A DNA stretch of 64,000 bases, from NCBI RefSeq assembly GCF_036227125.1, contig NZ_CP109435.1, positions 4,154,001-4,218,000 of the forward strand, in the 5' to 3' direction. Positions 57,058 through 64,000 of the stretch are shown in pieces. How positions within the stretch are numbered: the first letter of the stretch is position 1; the number at the start of each line of letters is the position of its first letter. The notes under the pieces were generated by a model that saw nothing but the letters and a program-made list of their open reading frames with translations, was not told where the DNA came from and did no database searches. The DNA comes from Streptomyces sp. NBC_01485. GTDB taxonomy: Bacteria; Actinomycetota; Actinomycetes; Streptomycetales; Streptomycetaceae. A program made the position numbers and the translations under genes.

Positions 57058-57334
57058 AGCACACACTCCCTCGATCGGTCCCGGACGCTCCCGGACGCCG
57101 GTTGAACTGCCGTCATGACAGCCTACCGGGGGTCTCTCCAACCCAACACGCCTTAAAACGAGACCGAGCCCCTGCCTGTCAGCCATGGCCACCCCTGAAG
57201 TGTGTGCAGCTCCCGGACTCTCCACTCGGCGGCCAGAGGGCCTCCATAACCCACCAGCGTCAGTAGCGCAAAGCCCACACACCCGACATCCACTCCACCC
57301 CTGTCCTCGTCTTCACTTTTTGAGATGAGGGGGT

Positions 57335-58345
57335 GTGACGTCGATGTCCACCAGTCCGTTCGGCCCTGCGGCAGACAAGGCCCACGAGGAAAAAATCCGC
57401 GTCGACCTGGATCGCGTGTCACAGGAAGTTGTCGAGCGGAGCAAAGAGCTCGTCAGGCGGTATAAGCAGGAAGCAGCCGAATACAAGCGGCTCGCCGAGG
57501 CGGAGAGAGAGCGGCGTCGCAAGGCCGAGGCGCGGTTGCGTGCCTGCTCCAAGCTGCTCGACGAACGGTCGGTTCTCGAGTCGAAGCTCGGCTCCCTGAT
57601 CCCCGACGCCGTACGAGCATGGGAGAACCTTCCGCTGCCGCCCGAAACGTCCCGGCTTCAAAGGGAGCTTGAGGCGGCAGAGAAGGACCGAGACGCATTC
57701 GCGGAGTTACTGAACACCGCGGCCGAGGAGCGGGACGCGGCGTTGAGGGCCCGCGACGCCGTCATCGCACGGCTGCAGCCACGCCAAGACGATGAACAGC
57801 CTCTGAAGGCAGAGCAGGCCTTGAAGACGCGGCTGGAATCCTCCTCTTTCCGAGGCGTTCTCAGACAAGCGCAACAGCACTGCTCGTCGCTGGTCATCAC
57901 CGCGGATCTGGACGAGACCAAGAAACTGGAGCATCACCAGAAGGCTCCACACTGGCGAAGCCGTCTGGCCGCGACGCTGGCAGCCATGCAGGCTTACGCC
58001 GAGGCCAAGGATGTCGCGCGGGCGCAGGGCGGCAGAGCCGGCCCGGAGATGGCGAGCCTCAAGGCATACTGCGCGAACGAACCGTTCCCGCTGCTGGCCG
58101 AAGGGAAGGTGGTCCTCAGCGAGGGGCAGACGGCCAGCAGCAGCCCGCGAGGCAAGGCCCAACGCACTTTCCGCGTACCCGAGCACATCGCCCCCTCGGG
58201 GAAAGCCGTCATGGTCGAGCACATCCGCATCGGCGATGGTGCTCCGCCGGCGCCGCGACTGCACTATCTCGACGACACCGACAGAAGCGGATTGCTCGTC
58301 ATCGGGTTCTTCGGCGACCACTTGTACAACGCCGGAACCAATTGA
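57335..58345 (+). CDS. Coiled-coil protein with conserved-looking C-terminal tail, accessory
   Basis: A 336-residue protein of no family I recognise. Residues 15-150 are a highly charged coiled coil (KELVRRYKQEAAEYKRLAEAE onward). The middle (about 155-265) is helical (RGVLRQAQQHCSSLVITADL). The last 60 residues switch to a beta-rich tail (VEHIRIGDGAPPAPRLHYLDD, then GLLVIGFFGDHLYNAGTN) with the look of a separate small domain. GTG 57335 has GATGAGGGGG in front; ATG 57344 is an alternative. It lies in an insertion relative to the S. coelicolor order, next to a decayed tnpB, and has fewer G/C third positions than its neighbours, so it is likely acquired. Confidence 0.65.
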   Translation: MTSMSTSPFGPAADKAHEEKIRVDLDRVSQEVVERSKELVRRYKQEAAEYKRLAEAERERRRKAEARLRACSKLLDERSVLESKLGSLIPDAVRAWENLPLPPETSRLQRELEAAEKDRDAFAELLNTAAEERDAALRARDAVIARLQPRQDDEQPLKAEQALKTRLESSSFRGVLRQAQQHCSSLVITADLDETKKLEHHQKAPHWRSRLAATLAAMQAYAEAKDVARAQGGRAGPEMASLKAYCANEPFPLLAEGKVVLSEGQTASSSPRGKAQRTFRVPEHIAPSGKAVMVEHIRIGDGAPPAPRLHYLDDTDRSGLLVIGFFGDHLYNAGTN

Positions 58346-58478
58346 CTGTCTGCGGCATCCAACGATGCCTGGCCCACCAGCGGCAGCGTCGTACGCAGGT
58401 GCGCACATCGAATGCGTGACTCTTTCGCAGGAGTGTCGTTGATCGGATGACAGCATCGCGGACGGAGAGGAGGTGATG

Positions 58479-60278
58479 ATGGGCCGGAGGCTGCCGCTCG
58501 GTGAGGGGGAGACGGCCCGCACCGCCTGTGCCCGTGGCCTGTTGCGTGCGGGTGAGGTGGAGCGGACGGGTGAGGTGCTGTCGGCCGCTGCACTTGCGGA
58601 GCGCGTCGGCTGGTGCGTGGATCTGGTGTCCGGCCGGTGCGCTGACCGGCGAGCACTGGAACACCGCGGATGTGGACATGCTGGCGTCGGGTGAGGACGC
58701 CGGGGGCCGCGGACTGCCGTCGAACGCGTGGATGGCGCTGCGGCGTCTGGGCTGGAGCTGCGGTCCCCCGGAGGGTGTCCGGGTCAATGACCGCATCGTG
58801 CGTATGGCTCAGGAACAGGCCGGGCGCGTTCTGCGGTCGGTGAAGTGGCGCGCTGATCTGACCGTGGGCGTTCTCACGACGTGGCCTGCCGATCCGGCGA
58901 AGCGCCACGCTGGTGAGTGGGACGCGGTGCGCAACGCCGTAACCGGCGGCGCCTCTCTGCCGTCGAGCGTCATCAAGTCCCGTACCCGGCAGGCCGCTTC
59001 CTTCGTACGGAGGCACGGGCGGCTGCCGGTCGACGTGTTCGAGCTGGAGGCCGCGCCGCGCACTGCTCGGATGCTGCTGCTGTCGGCGTGCGACGGGCAG
59101 CGGGCCACCATCGAGCGGCACGAGAGCGATCCGGGCAGGGCACTGCTGCGGCTGCAGTTGCCCACCCGCCCCGACCCGCGCTCCTACGGGGACTGGACGT
59201 GGGTGTCCTGCCCGGTCTCGCTGCCGCCGACGGTCCCGGCAGGTGCGGTGCTGCATCTGCCCACCCTGCGCATCCATCAGGGCCGGGTACGGGCCGATCT
59301 CGCCTACACGCACGCCGTGCCGAAGTCCCGGCGGATCGGGCACACGGTCGCGCTGGGGGTGGACTGGGGCCTGAACACGATGCTGTCCGCCGGGGCGGTC
59401 CGGCTGCACGACGACGGCACGATCACCCCGCTCGGGGCGGGGGCATGTTCCGGGCCGGCGGCGTCCTGGCGAAACAGCATCGCCTGCGCCGTCTGTCCGA
59501 GCGCCTGCACGCCAAATCCGATCGGTACCAGCGGCTCACCGGCGGCGACTCCGGGCACGCACTGGCGGCCCGGCACCGGGTCCTCACCGATGAGATCGGA
59601 CACGTCCGCGACCGCCGGTCGAACCTCAACGACGCCCTGGCCCGGGCGGCGGCACGTTGGGCCGTGGACCAGGCCGTCGCCGCCGGGGCGAGCGTGATCT
59701 ACGTCGAAGACCTCCGCTCGATGGAGGCGCGGGGCATGGGCCGCACGATGAACACCCGCCTGTCCCAGGCCGTGCGCGGGCAGATCACGGACCGCATGCG
59801 ACACCTCGCCGCCGAAGCCGGCATCGCCGTCGTCATCGTGCCCCCGAAGAACACCTCCAGGCACTGCCCCCAGTGCCTCACACCGCTGCGCCACCGCAAA
59901 GCCCCCGACCACCCGACCACCCCCGGGTGGAAGTGGGCACCCTCCCCCGCCGGCCCCACGGGACCGGCGGGCAAGCGTCCGGAGGGACACGCACCAACGG
60001 ACCGGACCCGGCTGCCCCGCGCAGCCCACCGGCACCAGGACGTGACGACGATCGACACACCCGCCACAGCCGGTCACCGGCCACTAGGAGCAGCATTGGG
60101 CGCAGGATTCCACCTGCACGCCCACGCCACCCCTCCACGACGGGAAAGCCTCCTGCCGGACACTACGGCCCGACTGGAACGGCTGAGTCGATCAGAGACG
60201 CTGATGCTCTTCGGGCCGGGGACAAGACGTCCCCCGGTCGTTCCTCAGGGCTGGGAACTACCCTGGTCGGGTGCGTGA
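58479..60278 (+). pseudogene. tnpB: Decayed TnpB (IS605/IS1341-type RNA-guided nuclease) gene
   Basis: The coding signal runs through three segments: 58479 to about 58635, about 58635 to 59440, and about 59440 to 60278. A shift near 58630-58640 and a lost G in the G5 run at about 59438-59443 break the frame. RuvC-I Asp is in ALGVDWGLNT (about 59360-59390), RuvC-II Glu in VIYVEDLRSMEARG (about 59695-59735), followed by NTSRHCPQC (first zinc Cys pair, about 59850-59875). The second Cys pair and RuvC-III Asp expected after GWKW are missing, as if deleted, while the tail (GAALGAGFHLHAHATPPR) remains. No tnpA partner. Start ATG 58479 has GGAGAGGAGG. Confidence 0.85.
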
Positions 60279-60522
60279 CAAAACCCGAACGAATTCCGCC
60301 GTCCCCGGTGACCGACTGATCCGTGCCGGCGCCATCGTGTTCTTCGTCGGCGCCGTGGCCACACTCGTCACGGTCGCCCCGCTGTTCCTCGGCTCGACGC
60401 CTTTTCCGACGTACATGTTCGGATTGAGCATGCTCATGGGCGTCGGCTTCCTGATCGCCGGCGCGGGAGTGCTGCGATCGGCCGCCGCCGGACGGCGTCA
60501 GGCGCGGGGTGCGGGGGGCTAG
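60271..60522 (+). CDS. Small two-helix membrane protein
   Basis: An 83-residue protein from GTG 60271. Two hydrophobic helices (AGAIVFFVGAVATLVTVAPLFL, about 19-40, and YMFGLSMLMGVGFLIAGAGVL, about 48-68) end in a basic tail (RRQARG). No recognised domain. Its stop codon overlaps that of the convergent HAD gene by 4 bases. Confidence 0.7.
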   Translation: MRDKTRTNSAVPGDRLIRAGAIVFFVGAVATLVTVAPLFLGSTPFPTYMFGLSMLMGVGFLIAGAGVLRSAAAGRRQARGAGG

Positions 60523-61148
60523 TGCGGGAGGTGGCCGGTGAGGTGACCGGTGAGCCAGGCGGGGAATTCGGTGAGGTCGGCGAGCACGACATCCGCACCG
60601 GCCGTCCGCAGTTCCTCCGCACCGATCGGCCCGGTCGGCACGGCGACCGACAGCGCCCCGGCGGCGTGCGCGCCGAGCACGTCTCCCACGTGGTCGCCGA
60701 CGTAGACGCTCGCGCCGTGCTCGCGCAGCGCCTGCGCCTTCTGCTCGGCCCACAGGTCGCCGATCACCGCGTCGGGGCCGAGACGCAGATGCTCGACCTG
60801 GAGCTTCGCGTTGGGCTGGTGCTTGGCGGTGACCACGATCGCCCGCCCGCCGGCCGCCCGCACGGCCGCGATCGCCTCCCGGGCGCCGGGCAACGCGGTC
60901 GCGCCGGTGACGCCGTGCTCCGGGTACAGCGAGCGGTAGACGTCGGCCATGGCCGCCACCTGCTCCGCCGGGTACCAGTGGGCCAGCTCCGTCTCGGGCG
61001 GCGGACCGAGCCGGGTGACGACCAGATCGGCGTCGATGTACGTCCCCGTCCGCTCGGCGAGCGCCAGGTAGGTGGCGCGGATGCCGGGCCGGGAGTCGAT
61101 CAGGGTCATGTCGAGGTCGAAGCCGACCGTGAGCACGGGTGACGTCAT
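60519..61148 (-). CDS. HAD-family phosphatase (phosphoglycolate phosphatase-like)
   Basis: A 209-residue haloacid dehalogenase hydrolase. Motif I is GFDLDMTLIDS (nucleophile Asp, about residues 10-20), motif II Thr is in AIVVTAKHQ (about 112), motif III Lys in AEQKAQAL, and motif IV Asp in YVGDHVGDVLGAHAAG (about 154). The cap is inserted between motifs I and II as in phosphoglycolate phosphatases. Start ATG 61148. Substrate not determined. Confidence 0.88.
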   Translation of the reverse strand: MTSPVLTVGFDLDMTLIDSRPGIRATYLALAERTGTYIDADLVVTRLGPPPETELAHWYPAEQVAAMADVYRSLYPEHGVTGATALPGAREAIAAVRAAGGRAIVVTAKHQPNAKLQVEHLRLGPDAVIGDLWAEQKAQALREHGASVYVGDHVGDVLGAHAAGALSVAVPTGPIGAEELRTAGADVVLADLTEFPAWLTGHLTGHLPH

Positions 61149-61208
61149 GGACCCATTCTGCCCGCCCACCACAGCCGACCCTGGCCCCCTCTGCCTACCT
61201 CTGTCTGC

Positions 61209-62171
61209 CTACCTCTGTTTCTGCGACCGCCAGACCAGGAACAGCGCGGACGCCACGGCGGCGCCCCGGATCACCCAGGGCCAGGTGCCGGCGAGCGCGT
61301 CGTTCATGTGCCCGTCGGCGATGGGGGCGCCCCAGCGGCCGTCGGTGCGGCCCCACAGCCACACCAGCCCGGCGGCGACCGAGAGGCCTGGCAGCCAGAC
61401 GACCGCCAGCTTCGTCTCCCGCTCGGTCAGCCGGCGCGAGACGTAGGCGATGGCCCAGCCCACGATCAGCGCGAACCAGTACCCGAGCGCCGCGCCCACG
61501 ACCAGACACCCGGCGGCGATGAGGAGCAGCGGGTTGCTCCAGCGCCGCCCCTGCGGGGAGGCGGAGGTGGAGGAGCCCCGGGGGAAACGAAGCAGACGGC
61601 GACGGGGCCGGACGCCTTCGTCATCACCCGCTGCCTCCCCCTCGACGGCGAGGTCGTCCTCGTCCTGCTCGTCCTTCTCCTCGATCGTCCTGGGGGGCGG
61701 GGGCTTGAGCAGGTCCGGGATCTCCACGCCGCCGACGAACCCCGGGACGTCGTCGCCGAGTTCGAGCGGCGCCGGCCCGCGCAGCCACCAGTCGGGGTCG
61801 GACGCCTCACGGCTGTCGCCCGACTTCTGCGCGGGGACGGCGGGCGGCGCGCCGCGCCGGGTGCCCTTCGGCCGCTTCGACGCCTCCTCGCGGTCCCGCT
61901 GGACGGGCACGGAGGGCGCCGGCGGCTGCGGAACGCCGGGGCCGCTGTCGGCGGCGGCGTCGACGAGGTCGTCGGGGCTGCCGAGGCGGTCGATGATGCG
62001 CCGGACGGCGGCGGGCGAGTCGACCGTCGCCTTCGCCCGGCGCCGGTCGATCTCGTTGCGCAGCTCGGAGACGAGCCGCATCCGCGTGGCCGACGACAAC
62101 TGCCGCTGCTGCGCGACGTCCCCGACCCGGCTCAGATACTCGTAGACGACTTGGTCACTCTCGATCCCCAC
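61209..62171 (-). CDS. Membrane protein with N-terminal HAAS-like helical domain
   Basis: A 320-residue protein from GTG 62171. Residues 1-70 are a helical domain resembling HAAS/DUF1700-type signalling-associated domains (YEYLSRVGDVAQQRQLSSATRMRLVSELRNEIDRRR, then RIIDRLGSPDDLV). A long Pro/charged linker follows (about 75-190), and then four hydrophobic helices (PLLLIAAGCLVVGAALGYWFALIVGWAIAYVS, LPGLSVAAGLVWLW, VIRGAAVASALFLVW). Function unknown. Confidence 0.75.
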   Translation of the reverse strand: MGIESDQVVYEYLSRVGDVAQQRQLSSATRMRLVSELRNEIDRRRAKATVDSPAAVRRIIDRLGSPDDLVDAAADSGPGVPQPPAPSVPVQRDREEASKRPKGTRRGAPPAVPAQKSGDSREASDPDWWLRGPAPLELGDDVPGFVGGVEIPDLLKPPPPRTIEEKDEQDEDDLAVEGEAAGDDEGVRPRRRLLRFPRGSSTSASPQGRRWSNPLLLIAAGCLVVGAALGYWFALIVGWAIAYVSRRLTERETKLAVVWLPGLSVAAGLVWLWGRTDGRWGAPIADGHMNDALAGTWPWVIRGAAVASALFLVWRSQKQR

Positions 62172-62191
62172 GGGGCGAAGCTAGTGCATTT

Positions 62192-62300
62192 CAGCCCGTC
62201 CGGGGGTCCCCCCGCTCGAGCGCAGCCGAGAGTGGGGGAGTTTGAGGACAGGCCCCTTCAGGGCCGGTGGGGGGTCTGGGGGCGCAGCCCGCAGGGGGCG
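62192..62300. repeat. Composite of dispersed Streptomyces intergenic repeats, one nested in another
   Basis: CAGCCCGTCCGG (62192-62203) and TTTGAGGACAGGCC followed by GGGGGTCTGGGGGCGCAGCCC (62241-62290) look like the two halves of a common Streptomyces intergenic repeat. They are separated by a different palindromic repeat (CCCCCCGCTCGAGCGCAGCC...GAGTGGGGGAG, 62207-62240). Fills the gap between two divergent genes. Confidence 0.65.
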
Positions 62301-62321
62301 CCAACCGCTACCGTGGGCAAG

Positions 62322-64000
62322 ATGAGCACCGAGGACGAGCTGGCCCCCCGCTCCCTAGCGGCAGCGCTCCGCGCCCGGGACGACACTTCCCTGGCCGCAC
62401 TGCTGGGCGCCCGCCCCGACCTCATCACCCCGGTCCCGACCGACCTGACCCAGCTCGCCACCCGCGCCGGCACCCGTGCCTCCGTCGTCCGCGCGCTGGA
62501 GCGGCTCGACCGGTTCGCCCTGCAGACGGCGGAGGCGCTGGCCGTGGCCGGCGACCCGGCGACGTACGGCGAACTGCTCGCGCTGACGGCGGGCGACGCC
62601 CGCGACCCGGCCGTCGTCGAGGCGCTCCCCGGCGCGCTGGCGGCGCTGCGCGAACAGGCCCTGGTCTGGGGCGCCGACGACCGCCTGCACCTGGTCCGCA
62701 CCGCCCGCGAACTGCTCGCGCCGTCCCCGCAGCACCCGTCCCCGACGGGACTCGGGCCGAGCGTGCGGGAGGCGACGGCGGGCATGTCGCCGGGCCGGAT
62801 CCAGGAGATCGTGGCGGCGGCCGGGCTGCCGTCCACGCACGACCCGGTGTCCGCCGTCGCCGCGCTCACCGCCCTCTTCGGCCACCGCAAGAAGATGGCC
62901 GCGCTGCTCGCGGGGGCGCCCGCCGAATCCCTCGACGTCCTGGAGCGGCTGGTGTGGGGGCCGCCGTACGGGCAGGTCACCCACGACCCCGCGGCGCGGC
63001 TGCGCTGGCTGCTGGACCGCGGGCTGCTGCTGCCGACGGCGCCCGGGACCGTCGTCCTGCCCCGGGAGGTCGCCCTGCATCTGCGCGCGGGGCGGGCCCA
63101 CCGGACGCCCGAACCGGCGCCGCCGGCCGTGGAGCCGGCCGCCGCGCACGCCCCGCAGGTGGTGGACGCGACGGCGGCCGGGCAGGCGTACACGGCGCTG
63201 GCGACCGTCGAGGAGCTGCTGAAGGACTGGGACGAGGGCGGGCCGGCGGTGCTGCGGGCCGGCGGGCTCAGCGTGCGCGACCTGAAGCGGACGGCCGTCG
63301 CGCTGGACGTGTCCGAGCCGGTGGCCGCGTTCTGGGTGGAGCTGTCGTACGCGGCCGGGCTGCTCGCCTCCGACGGCGAGGCCGACGAGCGGTACGCGGC
63401 GACCCCGGAGTACGACGAGTGGCTGGAGCGGCCGCCCGCGGAGCGGTGGGCGCGGCTGGCGGAGGCGTGGCTGACGGCGACCAGGACCTCCGGGGTGGTC
63501 GGCGGCCGGGACCTCAAGGAGCGGGCGCTGTCGGCGCTGGGTCCGGGCCTGGACCGGTCCGCCGCGCCCGAGGTCCGCCACCGGGTGCTGACGCTGCTGG
63601 CCGGGCTCCCCGAGGGCACCGCGCCGGACCCGGAAGCCCTGCGCGCCCGGCTCCGCTGGGAACGCCCTTTGCGCGGCCCCCAGACCCACCAGGGACCCCA
63701 GGCTCCCCACGGTTCTCAGGGCTCTCAGGCCGACGAGGATCTGCGCTCCCGGCTGGCCCGCTGGACCCTGGCGGAGGCCGAGTCGCTGGGCGTGACCGGC
63801 CGGGGCGCGCTGTCGTCACAGGGCCGCGCCCTTCTGGGGGCACCGCACCCCCCGAAACCCGCCCCCGCTCACAACGCCCCGGCCGGCCCCGGCGACAGGC
63901 TCCCCGCCCACCACCAGCACCGCCCGGCCGCCCCCGCTCCGGCGCCACTCTCACCCCCCGAGCAGGCCGTCGCCGCCACGGCCGCCGCCCGGCTCCTGGC
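62322..64000 (+). CDS. Helicase-associated (XPB/Ssl2 N-terminal-like) protein, 5' part
   Basis: An open frame of 559 codons that runs off the right edge, starting ATG 62322 (MSTEDELAPRSLAAALRARDD). The sequence is made of helical winged-helix-like modules (TDLTQLATRAGTRASVVRALERLDRFALQTAEALAVAG, VWGPPYGQVTHDPAARLRWLLDRGLLLP, SVRDLKRTAVALDVSEPVAAFWVELSYAAGLL). This is typical of the actinobacterial 'helicase-associated / Helicase_C_3' proteins that are encoded next to an XPB-like DNA helicase. The C-terminal domain is outside the window. Codon use is typical throughout; a Pro/Ala/His-rich linker occupies the last 50 residues visible. Confidence 0.8.
   Translation, partial: MSTEDELAPRSLAAALRARDDTSLAALLGARPDLITPVPTDLTQLATRAGTRASVVRALERLDRFALQTAEALAVAGDPATYGELLALTAGDARDPAVVEALPGALAALREQALVWGADDRLHLVRTARELLAPSPQHPSPTGLGPSVREATAGMSPGRIQEIVAAAGLPSTHDPVSAVAALTALFGHRKKMAALLAGAPAESLDVLERLVWGPPYGQVTHDPAARLRWLLDRGLLLPTAPGTVVLPREVALHLRAGRAHRTPEPAPPAVEPAAAHAPQVVDATAAGQAYTALATVEELLKDWDEGGPAVLRAGGLSVRDLKRTAVALDVSEPVAAFWVELSYAAGLLASDGEADERYAATPEYDEWLERPPAERWARLAEAWLTATRTSGVVGGRDLKERALSALGPGLDRSAAPEVRHRVLTLLAGLPEGTAPDPEALRARLRWERPLRGPQTHQGPQAPHGSQGSQADEDLRSRLARWTLAEAESLGVTGRGALSSQGRALLGAPHPPKPAPAHNAPAGPGDRLPAHHQHRPAAPAPAPLSPPEQAVAATAAARLL

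Noticed and set aside
57058..57334. Small gene between the cold-shock gene and the coiled-coil gene
   Set aside because: No frame with ribosome site and codon bias; only promoter-type sequence for the two divergent genes is expected.
58479..60278. Functional TnpB nuclease
   Set aside because: Frame is broken twice and the RuvC-III and second zinc Cys pair are missing.

Overview
This window is a stretch of chromosome from a Streptomyces-type actinomycete. The base composition is very GC-rich with strong third-position GC bias. GTG, TTG and probably CTG starts are common, with GTGA/CTGA overlaps between genes. Gene content and order match my memory of the Streptomyces coelicolor core chromosome from about SCO4394 (dmdR1) down to the futalosine menaquinone genes mqnB/mqnD (SCO4327/SCO4326) and beyond. 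That synteny is recalled, not computed. No rRNA, tRNA, CRISPR array or phage genes were seen.

Layout. 1-8.6 kb: end of an alpha/beta hydrolase (its nucleophile position reads Ala), the iron regulator dmdR1, a SIS-domain phosphosugar protein with a DasR-like site, a PAS sensor, a GNAT enzyme, a leader region (promoter, 12-codon ORF, three-way-junction RNA fold, Cys-type leader peptide) ahead of a 2-oxoglutarate oxygenase, a citrate synthase and pdxH. 8.7-17.4 kb: a seven-gene leftward catabolic operon (TIGR03084 protein, AtuA-like protein, carboxyltransferase, biotin carboxylase, acyl-CoA dehydrogenase, enoyl-CoA hydratase, TetR) behind a palindromic operator. Its gene content is that of the acyclic-terpene/branched acyl-CoA (Atu) pathway. 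17.5-24.1 kb: an EamA transporter, a FemX-like ligase, and a YdiJ-type D-2-hydroxyglutarate dehydrogenase divergent from serC.

24.3-41.2 kb: a secreted barnase-like RNase with its barstar, a CebR-controlled GH5-CBM2 cellulase, a beta-propeller protein, an SGNH hydrolase, a Uma2 nuclease-fold protein, an aldo/keto reductase, an RNA 2',3'-cyclic phosphodiesterase with a 29-residue membrane peptide gene, a MarR-MFS pair, an AzgA-type purine permease, a CtpE-like P-type ATPase and two tandemly duplicated secreted Ig-like proteins.

41.2-48.1 kb is the most unusual part: a ~207 bp inverted-repeat element, a secreted trypsin-fold protein that has lost both catalytic His and Ser and carries FG-GAP repeats, an unknown secreted protein, and a ~1,200-residue secreted ALF-repeat polymorphic toxin with a papain-fold-like C-terminus and adjacent immunity gene. 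48.1-64 kb: a sacsin/HSP90-like ATPase, DUF3027 protein, MFS transporter, DUF2771 lipoprotein, mqnB-mqnD and a cold-shock protein. An accessory insertion follows, with a coiled-coil protein of unknown function and a decayed tnpB. The window ends with a small membrane protein, a HAD phosphatase, a membrane protein and the start of a helicase-associated protein.

A recurrent theme is short tandem repeats (7-22 bp units) at gene ends and immediately upstream of start codons. Three are 9 bp (codon-multiple) repeats open in frame with the following gene.
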